From the NCBI GenBank assembly GCA_947475735.1, contig CANJLQ010000008.1, positions 124,001-188,000 on the forward strand: a DNA stretch of 64,000 nt. The letters are read 5' to 3'. Position numbers and translations under genes: made by a program. Positions within the stretch are counted from its first letter, which is position 1. Every line of letters starts with the position of its first letter. Of the stretch, positions 46,964-56,220 are shown piece after piece. This DNA comes from Caulobacteraceae bacterium. Lineage in GTDB: Bacteria; Pseudomonadota; Alphaproteobacteria; Caulobacterales; Caulobacteraceae. Under the pieces are notes generated by a model that had not been told where the DNA came from, searched no databases, and was given only the letters and a program-made list of their open reading frames with translations.

Positions 46964-48358
46964 ATGACGACCTACGACTACGACCTCTTCGTCATCGGCG
47001 CCGGTTCCGGCGGGGTCCGCGCCGCGCGGCTGACGGCGCTCGGCGGCAAGCGGGTCGCGATCGCCGAGGAGCACCGCGTCGGCGGCACCTGCGTGATCCG
47101 CGGCTGCGTGCCCAAGAAGTTCATGGTCATGGCCTCGGACTTCGCCCACAGCTTCGAGATCGCCGAGGGCTACGGCTGGACCATCGACGCCAGCTTCGAC
47201 TGGCCCAAATTCATCGAGACGAAGGACGTCGAGATCGCCCGCCTCTCGGGCATCTACGTCGCCAACCTGGGCAAGGCGGGCGTCGAGCTGATCCATGGCC
47301 GCGCCGTCCTGACGGATGCCCACACGGTGGTCATCGCCGGCAAGGGCGAGGACGGCGGCGATCTGACGGTCACGGCCGAACGCATCCTTATCGCCACGGG
47401 CGGCCGCCCCTGGATACCCGAGGACATGCCCGGCATCGAGCACGCCATTACGTCCGAAGAGGCCTTCCATCTGCCGGAACTGCCCAAGCGCATCCTCATC
47501 GCGGGCGGCGGCTACATCGCGGTCGAGTTCGCGGGCATCTTCGCGGGTCTGGGGGTCGAGACGACGCTGATCTATCGCGGGCCCAACATCCTGCGCGGTT
47601 TCGACGACGACGTGCGCGCCCATCTGACCGGCGAGATCGAGAAGCGCGGTATCAAGGTCATCCTGGGTTGCCAGCACAAGGAAATCCGCAAGACTGACAG
47701 TGGTTTGCTCAGTGTGCTTGAGAACGGCATGGAGCTGGAAACCGACGTCGTCATGTTCGCCACCGGCCGGGTGCCTCACGTCAAGGCGCTGGGTCTGGAG
47801 ACAGCGGGCGTCGAACTGACCGATGAGGGTGCGATCAAGGTCGACGCCCTGTCCCGCACGACGGCGGACAACATCTGGGCCATCGGCGACGTCACCGATC
47901 GCATGAACCTGACGCCGGTGGCGATCCGCGAGGCGGTCGCCTTCCATGAGACGGTCTACCGCGACAATCCCCAGGCCTTCGACTACGAGGCCGTCGCGAC
48001 GGCGGTGTTCAGCCAGCCGCCGGTCGGCGTTGTCGGCTTGAGCGAGAACGAGGCGCGCCGGGCCTTCGAGGGCGCGGTCGACGTCTACGTCACCCGCTTC
48101 CGGCCGATGAAGTACGCCTTTTCGGGCTCGGAAGAGCGGATGTTGATGAAGCTGGTCGTCGAAGCCAAGACCGACCGCGTCGTCGGCGTCCACATCGTTG
48201 GCCCCGAGGCGCCGGAGATGATCCAGCTGGCCGCCATCGCCGTGAAGGCCGGCCTGACAAAGGCCCAGTGGGACGCCACCTGCGCCGTCCACCCCACCAT
48301 GGCCGAGGAGCTGGTGACGCTGAGGGTCAAGCAGACACCGGAAACGAACGCGGGATGA
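46964..48358 (+). CDS. gor: Glutathione-disulfide reductase
   Basis: A 464-aa FAD/NADPH disulfide reductase. The redox pair is C43/C48 in [16 protein letters not shown] motif [11 protein letters not shown] at the N-terminus; NADPH-binding [17 protein letters not shown]; the C-terminal catalytic His/Glu are in HPTMAEE. The NADPH segment followed by [12 protein letters not shown] supports glutathione reductase over other members. Confidence 0.9.
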   Translation: MTTYDYDLFVIGAGSGGVRAARLTALGGKRVAIAEEHRVGGTCVIRGCVPKKFMVMASDFAHSFEIAEGYGWTIDASFDWPKFIETKDVEIARLSGIYVANLGKAGVELIHGRAVLTDAHTVVIAGKGEDGGDLTVTAERILIATGGRPWIPEDMPGIEHAITSEEAFHLPELPKRILIAGGGYIAVEFAGIFAGLGVETTLIYRGPNILRGFDDDVRAHLTGEIEKRGIKVILGCQHKEIRKTDSGLLSVLENGMELETDVVMFATGRVPHVKALGLETAGVELTDEGAIKVDALSRTTADNIWAIGDVTDRMNLTPVAIREAVAFHETVYRDNPQAFDYEAVATAVFSQPPVGVVGLSENEARRAFEGAVDVYVTRFRPMKYAFSGSEERMLMKLVVEAKTDRVVGVHIVGPEAPEMIQLAAIAVKAGLTKAQWDATCAVHPTMAEELVTLRVKQTPETNAG

Positions 48359-48377
48359 CCGCGACCGCACATTCATT

Positions 48378-48395
48378 GTCTCGCAAGCGCGAGAC
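48378..48395 (+). promoter_or_regulatory. Stem-loop just before the DAHP synthase gene
   Basis: GTCTCGC-AAGC-GCGAGAC, a perfect 7-bp stem ending 15 bases before the ATG. It may be the gor terminator (no T-run follows) or affect translation of the next gene. Confidence 0.35.
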
Positions 48396-48410
48396 GACTA
48401 TCTTCGCGCC

Positions 48411-49781
48411 ATGACCAACCGCTGGACGCCCGAGAGCTGGAGAAACAAGACCGCCCTGCACATTCCGGCGGACTATCCGGACGCGCGTGCGCTTCAGGCC
48501 GTCGAGGACGAGCTGAAGGCCCTGCCGCCTCTGGTGTTCGCGGGCGAGGCGCGACGGCTCAAGGACCGACTGGCGGCCGTCGAGGCGGGCGACGCCTTCC
48601 TGCTTCAGGGCGGCGACTGCGCCGAGAGCTTCAAGGAGTTCTCGACCGACAACATCCGCGACACCTTCCGGCTGATGTTGCAGATGGCGGTGGTCCTCAC
48701 CTTCGCGGGTCGCAAGCCCGTCGTGAAGGTGGGCCGCATCGCCGGACAGTTCGCCAAGCCCCGCTCGGCCCCGATCGAGACGATCGACGGCGTCACCCTG
48801 CCCAGCTATCGCGGCGACAACATCAACGGCTCGGCCTTCACGCCTGAGGAGCGGACGCCGGACCCCCAGCGCCTGCTCAGGGCCTATAACCAGTCGGCCT
48901 CGACGCTGAACCTGCTGCGCGCCTTCGCCGGTGGCGGCTACGCGGACCTCTACAACATCCACCGCTGGACCCAGGGGTTCGCCGATCAGGGCATCGGCAC
49001 CCAGTACCGCGAGCTGGCCGACAAGATCGCCGAGGCCCTGGCCTTCATGGAGGCGGTCGGCGTCACGCCCGAGACGCACCCCGACTTGAGCCGCGTCGAA
49101 GTCTTCACCTCGCACGAGGCCCTGCTGTTGAACGTCGAGAGCGCCCTGACCCGGCTGGACGGCGCGACCGGCGAATGGTTCGACACCTCGGCCCACATGC
49201 TGTGGATCGGCGAGCGCACGCGTCAGCTGGACGGGGCCCACGTCGAGTTCATGCGCGGCATCAAGAACCCGATCGGGGTCAAGTGCGGCCCGACCATGGA
49301 GCCGGATGACCTGCTGCCCCTGATCGACGCCCTGAATCCGGACAATACGCCGGGCCGTCTGACGATCATCGGTCGCTTCGGCCACGACAAGGTCCACGCC
49401 CGCCTGCCGCGCCTGATGAAGGCGGTGAAGGATCACGGCAAGCGGGTCATCTGGTCGATCGACCCGATGCACGGCAACACCCTGATGGCCCAGAGCGGCT
49501 ACAAGACCCGACCGTTCGACCGCATCATCGGCGAGGTTAAGGGCTTCATCGACGTAGCCGAGGCCGAAGGCGTCCACCCCGGCGGCGTCCATCTTGAAAT
49601 GACAGGCCAGAACGTCACCGAATGCATCGGCGGGGCCCAGGCCGTGACCGAGGATGACCTCTCCAGCCGCTATCACACCCACTGCGACCCGCGCTTGAAC
49701 GCGGACCAAGCGCTGGAGCTGGCCTTCCTGATCGCCGAGCGGCTCAAGACTGGCCGGCTGGCCCGGTCCGCCGCCGCCTGA
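48411..49781 (+). CDS. Class II 3-deoxy-7-phosphoheptulonate synthase
   Basis: A 456-aa plant-type DAHP synthase, the first step of the shikimate pathway. Class II blocks are [67 protein letters not shown], and [18 protein letters not shown]. Genes for prephenate dehydratase and chorismate mutase follow within 3.5 kb, so aromatic amino acid genes are grouped here. Confidence 0.93.
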   Translation: MTNRWTPESWRNKTALHIPADYPDARALQAVEDELKALPPLVFAGEARRLKDRLAAVEAGDAFLLQGGDCAESFKEFSTDNIRDTFRLMLQMAVVLTFAGRKPVVKVGRIAGQFAKPRSAPIETIDGVTLPSYRGDNINGSAFTPEERTPDPQRLLRAYNQSASTLNLLRAFAGGGYADLYNIHRWTQGFADQGIGTQYRELADKIAEALAFMEAVGVTPETHPDLSRVEVFTSHEALLLNVESALTRLDGATGEWFDTSAHMLWIGERTRQLDGAHVEFMRGIKNPIGVKCGPTMEPDDLLPLIDALNPDNTPGRLTIIGRFGHDKVHARLPRLMKAVKDHGKRVIWSIDPMHGNTLMAQSGYKTRPFDRIIGEVKGFIDVAEAEGVHPGGVHLEMTGQNVTECIGGAQAVTEDDLSSRYHTHCDPRLNADQALELAFLIAERLKTGRLARSAAA

Positions 49782-49785
49782 GCCA

Positions 49786-50976
49786 TCAGGCGACGGGTCC
49801 GGCAGGCCTGAACAGGGCAGCGACGCGCGACACCGCGTCGGCCGCTTCGGTGGTGTCCACGGTTTCATCGGTCGAGCCGTAGCCGAACATGTCGCCGGCC
49901 AGCCTCTGCAGCCCGATGCCGTCCGGCCGCGTCGTGACGCCCACGCCACTGAAGTACAGGCTGTAGCGAACCTCTGGCTGTGCGGGCAGCCACGTCATTT
50001 GGCCGCGCACCGGGATGATGCTTTCGTCGCCGAACAGGGCGCGGGCCCCGTAGCCCGTGCAGTTGACGATCACTGGCTGGCTCAGCGCCGCGAGCTCCGA
50101 TGGCGCGTGAAACGTGCGGGTCTCGATGTGTCCACCCTCGATGAGGAAGTCCGACATCAGACGCCGACCCAGTTCGGAGACATTGAACTGCATGTTCAGC
50201 GAGCGGCGGACGTTCGGCTTGTCGAAGGGGTGATCCTGCGAGTCCACGGCGAAGGAGCGCGGCGTCAGATCGCCCAGGCGGGACCCGTAGTTGACGAAGG
50301 CCACCTCGCCCTGCCGGCGCGCGCGCGGCGTCGAAGGCCCTGATGAGGCCGGTCTGTCCGCCAGGATATAGTGGTCCAGGAAGGCGACGGGATCGGCGGG
50401 CTGGCCCAGATAGTCCTGGTGCGTCGCCCAGGACGCGCGGGCCAGTCGTTCCCAGAACGCCGGGAAGGCTTGATCGACCCGGTCCGCGTCGGCGATCCGC
50501 GAGTCCGGCGTCCACAGGCCCGTCGCCCGGGCCGAGCGCGTGTGCGGGAGACGCTCGCTCGCATAGATGGTCACCTCCGCCCCGGCCCGGCGCAGAAGCG
50601 TCGCCGTGGTCAGGCCGATGGCGCCGCAGCCGATGACCGCGACCGGGCCGGCGCCGCCGGCCAGAGCAAGCTCACGAGCGATCTCCGCAGACCCCCAGGA
50701 CAGCGACCAGCCGCTGCCGCCGTGGCCGTAGTTGTGGACCAGCCGCTTGTCGCCGAACGCCTCGGCCTCGATGCGCGGGCCCATCGCCCGGAAGGGCCGC
50801 AGGCAGACCGTCACGCGGGTGATCCGCTCGAGCCGTGAATCGATCGGCACGAGCGGAGGCGTGAAGAAGCGAGGTCGCGTCGTCTGGAGGGGCGGCGTCG
50901 TCGCGCATCCGCCCAGGGCCAGACCGCCCAGGGCGAGCAGCATCGACCGTCGGGAGCCGGTGAGTGTCTCGATCAT
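49786..50976 (-). CDS. DAO-family FAD oxidoreductase with permuted motif order, exported
   Basis: A 396-aa protein with a lipoprotein-type signal (RRSMLLALGGLALGGC). The Rossmann FAD motif VAVIGCGAIGLTTATLLRRAG is at about residues 112-132, not at the N-terminus. The segment VHNYGHGGSGWSLSWGSA, which ends classical D-amino-acid oxidases, comes just before it. GYGARALFGDESIIPVRGQM and later FAD-contact segments are present. It is likely a membrane-anchored or periplasmic flavoenzyme of unknown substrate. Confidence 0.72.
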   Translation of the reverse strand: MIETLTGSRRSMLLALGGLALGGCATTPPLQTTRPRFFTPPLVPIDSRLERITRVTVCLRPFRAMGPRIEAEAFGDKRLVHNYGHGGSGWSLSWGSAEIARELALAGGAGPVAVIGCGAIGLTTATLLRRAGAEVTIYASERLPHTRSARATGLWTPDSRIADADRVDQAFPAFWERLARASWATHQDYLGQPADPVAFLDHYILADRPASSGPSTPRARRQGEVAFVNYGSRLGDLTPRSFAVDSQDHPFDKPNVRRSLNMQFNVSELGRRLMSDFLIEGGHIETRTFHAPSELAALSQPVIVNCTGYGARALFGDESIIPVRGQMTWLPAQPEVRYSLYFSGVGVTTRPDGIGLQRLAGDMFGYGSTDETVDTTEAADAVSRVAALFRPAGPVA

Positions 50977-51103
50977 GCCGGCACCTCATTGCGAATGAGC
51001 GCTGGCAGCCTAGACGGGCTCCCTAGCCACAAACAAGCGAGACCGTGGCTTGCCCCAGCCGCTTTCGCGTCGCATGGGAAGCCTCCACGTGGAAGACGGC
51101 GAA

Positions 51104-51685
51104 ATGGAACAGATCGGACGACCCGAGGACGACGACCGGGCCGGGCGCACGGCCTTCCAGGGCGCGCCCGGAGCTTTCAGCCATGAGGCCTGCGTCGAGC
51201 TGCGCCCCTGGGACGAGCACGTCCCGTTCGAAACCTTCGCCGAAGCCATCGATGCCGTGAAATCAGGGGCCTGCGACTGCGCCCTGATCCCGGTCGAGAA
51301 CTCGACCATCGGCGTGGTGGAGCCCGCTGCCACCCTGGTCGCCCAGTCCGGACTGCCGGTGGTGGCCGAGGTTTGGCGCAAGATCCAGATTGCCCTGATG
51401 GCCGTGCCAGGCACGGACATCGCGCATCTGCGCACGGTCCACAGCCATCCGGTGGCGCTTCGTCAGTGCGCGGGCACCCTGGCCAGGCTGAACCTCGCCG
51501 TGGTCGAATCCTTCGACACCGCCGGTGCCGCCCGGGAAGTGGCGGAGCGCGGAGACCGCACCTGCGCGGCTCTCGCCCCCGTTGCGGCGGCCGAAGTCTA
51601 CGGGCTGTCGATTCTGCGCAACGACCTCCAGGATTCCGACGCCAACCGCACGCGTTTTGTCCTTCTGACGCGCGCAGCGGGTTGA
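51104..51685 (+). CDS. pheA: Prephenate dehydratase, catalytic domain only
   Basis: A 193-aa enzyme making phenylpyruvate from prephenate. Blocks AFQGAPGAFSHEA, ALIPVENSTIGVV, VHSHPVALRQC and the NRTRFVLL motif (TRF substrate signature) are intact. The usual C-terminal ACT domain for phenylalanine feedback is absent: the protein stops after TRAAG. The start is placed at ATG 51104 with GGAAG upstream; 51074 is an alternative. A separate chorismate mutase gene follows. Confidence 0.83.
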   Translation: MEQIGRPEDDDRAGRTAFQGAPGAFSHEACVELRPWDEHVPFETFAEAIDAVKSGACDCALIPVENSTIGVVEPAATLVAQSGLPVVAEVWRKIQIALMAVPGTDIAHLRTVHSHPVALRQCAGTLARLNLAVVESFDTAGAAREVAERGDRTCAALAPVAAAEVYGLSILRNDLQDSDANRTRFVLLTRAAG

Positions 51686-51711
51686 CCGCGCACGATCCTT
51701 GCGTGTCTTAA
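51682..51711 (+). promoter_or_regulatory. Candidate promoter of the leader/chorismate mutase unit
   Basis: TTGACC at 51682-51687 (overlapping the pheA stop) and TCTTAA at 51706-51711 are 18 bases apart. The -10 match is weak; the position before the leader ORF supports it. Confidence 0.35.
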
Positions 51712-51752
51712 AGCGGTACGAGCCTCTTCTGGCTCGCTGATCGGACCGACCC

Positions 51753-51854
51753 ATGTCCCCGCGCGCTTACCTTCTTGCCCTTTCGCCCCGTTCGCGCGCG
51801 GCCGGCTCGCTCTATTTCGGCTATCGCTTCTACGGCTTTCGATACGCCGGCTGA
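51753..51854 (+). CDS. Phe/Tyr-rich leader peptide upstream of chorismate mutase
   Basis: A 33-codon ORF starting MSPRAYLLAL. Residues 21-31 (YFGYRFYGFRY) contain four Tyr and three Phe. Such a codon run next to an aromatic amino acid gene is the hallmark of ribosome-mediated attenuation, in which stalling for charged tRNA-Phe/Tyr changes RNA folding. No strong Shine-Dalgarno is seen before the ATG. Confidence 0.7.
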   Translation: MSPRAYLLALSPRSRAAGSLYFGYRFYGFRYAG

Positions 51855-51859
51855 GGCCA

Positions 51860-51922
51860 GGCGCGCTTCCCGCACCTGACAGCCTCGCCGGCGACCGCTC
51901 TGGAACAGAGCGGCGGCGCGCC
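51860..51922 (+). promoter_or_regulatory. Mutually exclusive RNA structures after the leader peptide (attenuator candidate)
   Basis: CCGCTCTG-GAA-type hairpin (51895-51902 with 51906-51913) has a perfect 8-bp stem. GGCGCGC at 51860-51866, immediately after the leader stop, can instead pair with GCGCGCC at 51916-51922. The structure has no T-run, so control by Rho or by access to the downstream ribosome site is more likely than intrinsic termination. Confidence 0.5.
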
Positions 51923-51966
51923 CCTGCACCCCTCATCGAAATGATCGCTTTGAAAGCCCTGATCCC

Positions 51967-52737
51967 ATGTCCAAACCGAACCTCCAGCCCGTCTGGCCCG
52001 AGATGAACCCCGCCGACCTGTCGCCCGAGCAGATGGCTCTGGCCGCCCTGCGTCACGAGATCGACCAGATCGACGACGAGATGCTGGTTCTTTTCCAGAA
52101 GCGCCTCGCCATTGCCGCCAAGGTCGGCCTGGCCAAGGACGCTCCACACGGCCCCCACACGAAGCTGAGGCCGGATCGCGAGCAGACGGTGCTCAGCCGC
52201 GTCCTGTCCCGCGCCGAGCCGGACAAGGTCACGGCGGTCGAGGGCCTGTGGCGCGAGATCGTCGGCTGGGGTCTGGCCCAGCAGGGGCAGCTTCAGGTCC
52301 AGGTCTGGGCGCCCACCGATCCGACCCGGGCCTTCGACGGGGCCCGTCACCGCTTCGGCACCGCCGCCGCCATTCGCATGGTTCGCGATCCCCAGGCCGC
52401 GCTGGCGTTCGCCGCTGAGGGACGGGGCGTGGCCGTCCTGGCGGTCAACACCGACGATCCGTGGTGGGTCGGCCTGCGCCGCGACTGGTCCAGCCTCAGC
52501 GTCTTCGACGGGTTCGGTCAGGCGGGTGGGCAGCCGACGTCGCTGGCGATCGGCAAGATCGATCCGGCGGCCTTGCCGACCGGCCGTAGCGTCATCGTCA
52601 CGGCGGGCGGCGACGCGGGCGACGGCGGCGGCGCGCGTCGTTGGGGGCTGAACACCCACCACGGCTGGACCCTGGCGCTGACCGACGCCCGGCTGACCCC
52701 CGGCGACGCCGAGGGCTGCGTCGGCGCGATCGGCTAG
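51967..52737 (+). CDS. Chorismate mutase (AroQ type) with an uncharacterised C-terminal domain
   Basis: 256 aa. Residues about 25-105 are an all-helical AroQ mutase domain (LAALRHEIDQIDDEMLVLFQ, RLAIAAKVGLAK, RPDREQTVLSRVL), with the catalytic Arg and Lys positions present. The remaining 150 residues (from about VQVWAPTDPTRAFDGARHRFG) form a second domain I do not recognise with certainty; a degenerate prephenate-dehydratase-like or sensory fold is possible. It is preceded by the aromatic leader peptide. Confidence 0.78.
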   Translation: MSKPNLQPVWPEMNPADLSPEQMALAALRHEIDQIDDEMLVLFQKRLAIAAKVGLAKDAPHGPHTKLRPDREQTVLSRVLSRAEPDKVTAVEGLWREIVGWGLAQQGQLQVQVWAPTDPTRAFDGARHRFGTAAAIRMVRDPQAALAFAAEGRGVAVLAVNTDDPWWVGLRRDWSSLSVFDGFGQAGGQPTSLAIGKIDPAALPTGRSVIVTAGGDAGDGGGARRWGLNTHHGWTLALTDARLTPGDAEGCVGAIG

Positions 52738-52738
52738 A

Positions 52739-53260
52739 TCAGGCGGCGGGTGCCGGGGGCGCAGCCGCTACCAACGGTGTCGCGCCGGGCGGCAGGGCCG
52801 CCGGGGCCTGCTCGCCCACCTCGCCCGGCAGGGAGGCGATGTAGCGATAGACCGCTCGCTTGTCGGCGTCTGACATCGCCCGCACGCTGGGCCAGGGCAT
52901 GGGCGGCAGGCTGGACCCGGTCGCCAGCAGTTCGACCCACTGGTCCTCGCTCATCCGGCCGACGGTCATGCGCAGGTTCTTGCCGTAGGACGTGCCCCAC
53001 GGCCCGGTGTGGCCTTCGGTCGAGCCCTTCAGCCATTCCGCCTCCGGTGGCTGGGCGCCGTTGGTCTGGGCGTATTGCGGGGTGTGGCAGTCGTTGCACC
53101 CCCCGATCAGGACCAGGTATCGGCCCGCCCCGATGTCGCTTGCGGCCACCACTCGCGGGTCGTCTGCGGCATCAACGGTTCCCGTCGCCTCCGCCGCCGG
53201 CTGGCAACCCGCCAGCAAGGCGGCGGCCCCGAGGCCCAGGAGCACCTCCATGCGCGTCAT
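52739..53260 (-). CDS. Lipoprotein cytochrome c
   Basis: A 173-aa protein with a lipobox (AAALLAGCQ, Cys19) and one haem site CNDCH at residues 55-59. A distal Met ligand is probably in LPPMPWPSVRAMSD. The Pro/Ala-rich tail is short. GGAGG precedes the ATG at 53260. It resembles small diheme-like or single-haem periplasmic electron carriers; partner unknown. It converges with chorismate mutase. Confidence 0.8.
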   Translation of the reverse strand: MTRMEVLLGLGAAALLAGCQPAAEATGTVDAADDPRVVAASDIGAGRYLVLIGGCNDCHTPQYAQTNGAQPPEAEWLKGSTEGHTGPWGTSYGKNLRMTVGRMSEDQWVELLATGSSLPPMPWPSVRAMSDADKRAVYRYIASLPGEVGEQAPAALPPGATPLVAAAPPAPAA

Positions 53261-53372
53261 TTCAAATCCCTCCGTTATCCCAGGAGGGAGGGAAGTCCCG
53301 GCAGGAGCGTTCGTCAAGCTCGCCCGGAATCGGCTAAGGACCTCTCGCGCGATGGGATCATGACGGGGCCGC

Positions 53373-54557
53373 ATGAACACGACCGAGGTCTTTCTGATCG
53401 CCATGCTGATCATCTTCAGCGCGCCGTATCTGGTGTGGCGGCTCTTCAAGACCGACCACTACGCCCCTCTGGTGGTCGTCCAGATCGTCGCCGGCATCCT
53501 GCTGGGGCCGGGCGTCCTGGGCGCGGCCTTTCCCGACTACTACGCCTTCGTCTTCAATCCGCAGGTGATCTCGGCGCTGAACGGCGTCGCCTGGTGGGCG
53601 GTGATGATCTTCGTCTGGGTGGCGGGGATCGAGCTGGACCTGAAACAGGCTTGGGCCAGCCGGGGGGAGACGGGGGTGACCGCCGGCCTGGCGCTGGTCA
53701 CGCCGCTGCTGTTCGGATGCGCGGCGGCGGCGGTGCTGCTGCAGTTTCCCGGCTGGGTGGGCGAGCGCGGGGCGACATGGCAGGTCCTGGCGGGCATGGG
53801 CATGGCCTGCGCGGTCACCGCCCTGCCGATCCTGGTGCTGTTTCTGGACAAGCTGGGCGTTCTCAGGAAGCCGCTGGGCCAGCGCGTGCTGCGCTATGCC
53901 AGTCTGGACGACATCGCCATCTGGGGTGTGCTGGCGCTGATCATCCTGGACTGGGACAGGCTTGGCCGCCAGGCGGGCTTCCTCGTCGGCTTCCCGATCG
54001 CGGCCTGGGGCATCCGCGCCCTGATGCGCCGCGTCCCAGAGCGGGATCGCTGGTACCTCGGCCTGATCTGGCTGGCGGCCATGGGTTTCGTCTGCGACTG
54101 GGCGGGCCTGCATTTCATGGTGGGAGCGTTCCTCGCGGGCGTGGTCCTGGACAAGGACTGGTTCGACGAGGCGCAGATGGACGCGTTCCGCGATCACATC
54201 CTGCTGGCCATCATGCCTGTGTTCTTCCTGTCCACGGGCCTGCGGACCCAGTGGGACGTCGGGGGCGTGGCGGTCTTCGGGGCGGCGGCGCTGCTTCTGG
54301 TGGCCTCGGTGGCCGGCAAGCTGGCCGGGGTTCACCTGGCGGGCGGAATCCTGAAATGGCCGAAAGGCGAGGCGACGGTGATCGGCTGGCTGCTGCAGAC
54401 CAAGGCCCTGATCATGATCATCTTCGCCAATATCCTGCTGGACAGAGGGATAGTCACCAACGAGGCCTTCACCGCCCTGCTGCTGATGGCCGTCGGTTCG
54501 ACCATGCTGACCATCCCGATGGTCAAGCCCCGACTGGCCAGGATGGCCTCCGGCTAA
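53373..54557 (+). CDS. Cation:proton antiporter, CPA2 family
   Basis: A 394-aa membrane protein with about 12 helices. Family features are VVVQIVAGILLGPGVLG, VWVAGIELDLKQAW, SLDDIAIWGVLALI and HFMVGAFLAGVVLDKD. It is probably a Na+/H+ or K+/H+ exchanger. There is no TrkA-N or other cytosolic domain. Confidence 0.85.
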   Translation: MNTTEVFLIAMLIIFSAPYLVWRLFKTDHYAPLVVVQIVAGILLGPGVLGAAFPDYYAFVFNPQVISALNGVAWWAVMIFVWVAGIELDLKQAWASRGETGVTAGLALVTPLLFGCAAAAVLLQFPGWVGERGATWQVLAGMGMACAVTALPILVLFLDKLGVLRKPLGQRVLRYASLDDIAIWGVLALIILDWDRLGRQAGFLVGFPIAAWGIRALMRRVPERDRWYLGLIWLAAMGFVCDWAGLHFMVGAFLAGVVLDKDWFDEAQMDAFRDHILLAIMPVFFLSTGLRTQWDVGGVAVFGAAALLLVASVAGKLAGVHLAGGILKWPKGEATVIGWLLQTKALIMIIFANILLDRGIVTNEAFTALLLMAVGSTMLTIPMVKPRLARMASG

Positions 54558-54561
54558 TCCC

Positions 54562-55422
54562 TCAGACCGCCATGTTGTCGATCAGGCGGGTCTTGCCCAG
54601 CCAGGCGGCGGCCAGGATGCGCGCCGGCGCGTCTACGACGCCGTCGGTGAAGGGCGCGAGGTCGTCGGCCCGGCGCACGGCGACGTAGTCGACCCGCTCG
54701 AAACCGGCCTTCAGCAGGTCGGCGTAGGCGTCGCGCTCAACCGCCGCCAGCGGACGCTTGCTCGCAGCCTTCGCCGCCGCCTCGGCCAGCACGCCGTTCA
54801 GCCGACGGGCCACCGCCAGCTCTGGCTCGGACAGGTAGGCGTTGCGCGACGACAGGGCCAGGCCGTGGCCGTCCCGCTCCGTTGGCGCGCAGAGGATCTC
54901 GGTCGGGATGTCCAGGTCGCGGGCCATGCGCCGGACGACCAGCAGTTGCTGATAGTCCTTCTCCCCAAACACGGCGACGTCGGCCTGGACCTGATTCAGC
55001 AGCTTGGCGACCACCACGGCGACCCCACCGAAGAAGTGGGGCCGAAAGTCGGTCTCCAGCCCCTGCGACGGGCCCGAAACAGCAACGGACGTCGAGAAGC
55101 CGGCCGGGTACATCTCCTCCACCGTCGGGGCGAACAGCAGGTGGCACCCGGCCCCCGCCAGTAGGGCCGCATCTTCGGCCTCGCGCCGGGGATAGGTGCC
55201 CAGGTCCTCGTGCGCGGCGAACTGGGTCGGATTGACGAAGACGCTGGCGACCACGCGGTCGGCCCTCTGGCCGGCCTCGCGTACCAGGGTCAGGTGGCCC
55301 TCATGCAGCGCGCCCATGGTCGGCACGAAGGACACGCTCAGCCCCTGGCGACGCCAGTCGCGGACCGCGCCGCGCAACGTTTCGACCGTTCGCGCGATAG
55401 GCAGGGTAGGGGGCGTGCTCAT
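54562..55422 (-). CDS. panC: Pantothenate synthetase
   Basis: A 286-aa ligase joining pantoate and beta-alanine. Motifs are VPTMGALHEGHLTLVREA, SVFVNPTQFAAHEDLGTYPR, FGEKDYQQLLVVRRM and LALSSRNAYLS. Its stop lies 4 bases beyond the end of the convergent antiporter gene. Confidence 0.94.
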   Translation of the reverse strand: MSTPPTLPIARTVETLRGAVRDWRRQGLSVSFVPTMGALHEGHLTLVREAGQRADRVVASVFVNPTQFAAHEDLGTYPRREAEDAALLAGAGCHLLFAPTVEEMYPAGFSTSVAVSGPSQGLETDFRPHFFGGVAVVVAKLLNQVQADVAVFGEKDYQQLLVVRRMARDLDIPTEILCAPTERDGHGLALSSRNAYLSEPELAVARRLNGVLAEAAAKAASKRPLAAVERDAYADLLKAGFERVDYVAVRRADDLAPFTDGVVDAPARILAAAWLGKTRLIDNMAV

Positions 55423-55486
55423 GCTTACCGGATTAACCCTTCGACTTAAGCGTGATCATGCACCGCGCTTCAAAGGGTGCCGCGCT

Positions 55487-56125
55487 ATGGGTCGGCTTAT
55501 GACGCCCAGCAGAATGCTCCGTCCAGTCCTGATCGGCCTCCTGGGGCTCTCGACGTCGTCGTGCGGCTTCGTCGAAAGCGATCCCAACCGTTTCGAGACT
55601 TTGGCCCAGGCCGTCGCGGACATCCCGCTGGACGGCGGCTCCGCGCCGGTCCGTTCGGCGGACGAGGCCGGGCTGCGTCCCGCCTTCGTCTCGGCGGAAC
55701 AGGTCGCCGACCCGGGAGCTCTGCGGGTGGAGGTGCTGGACCCCCATGCTCTGTGGGACGCGCGCGACGCGGGCCTGCGTGGGGCCGTCGAACGCGCAGC
55801 CCCCGCCGTGATCGAAGCGGCGGCCCCTGTGGTCACGCAGGCCGTCGTGCGGGAAGTCACCCATGCGGCGGATACCTTGCGTCCCGAGGCCGTGCGCGAA
55901 ACCTTGCAGCTCGGTGCCTTCTCCAGCCCGGCCGCCGCTCGCGCCGCCTGGGGCCGGATCGCAGGAGCCGAAGACACCGTCGCCTCCCTGACGCCGGCGT
56001 TCGAGGCGGTCACGGTCGATGGACGCACCCTGACCCGCCTGAAAGTGGTCGCCTCGGCCGAGGCCGCCCGCGCCGTCTGCCGTGCCGCGGACGCGGCGCA
56101 GCTGGGCTGTCTTCGTCGCGGCTGA
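55487..56125 (+). CDS. SPOR-domain lipoprotein
   Basis: 212 aa. The N-terminus has a lipobox-like LLGLSTSSCGF. The middle is Ala-rich helix, and the C-terminal about 75 residues form a SPOR-like domain (LQLGAFSSPAAARAAWGRI, LTRLKVVASAEAARAVC). SPOR domains bind denuded septal peptidoglycan, so a cell-division-linked role is plausible. The gene precedes mipZ. Confidence 0.72.
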   Translation: MGRLMTPSRMLRPVLIGLLGLSTSSCGFVESDPNRFETLAQAVADIPLDGGSAPVRSADEAGLRPAFVSAEQVADPGALRVEVLDPHALWDARDAGLRGAVERAAPAVIEAAAPVVTQAVVREVTHAADTLRPEAVRETLQLGAFSSPAAARAAWGRIAGAEDTVASLTPAFEAVTVDGRTLTRLKVVASAEAARAVCRAADAAQLGCLRRG

Positions 56126-56147
56126 GCCTACCGTCCACAGGTGTCGC

Positions 56148-56163
56148 TTAACCTTTCGTTGAC
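56148..56163 (+). promoter_or_regulatory. Candidate CtrA box upstream of mipZ
   Basis: TTAACCTTTCGTTGAC fits TTAA-N7-TTAAC with one mismatch, 58 bases before the mipZ start. CtrA is the cell-cycle regulator of Caulobacterales. Confidence 0.45.
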
Positions 56164-56220
56164 CTCTGGCTCAGCGCCCGCGAGTCTGCGGGCGAGGCGG
56201 TCCGACAGTGAGTCGGCCGC

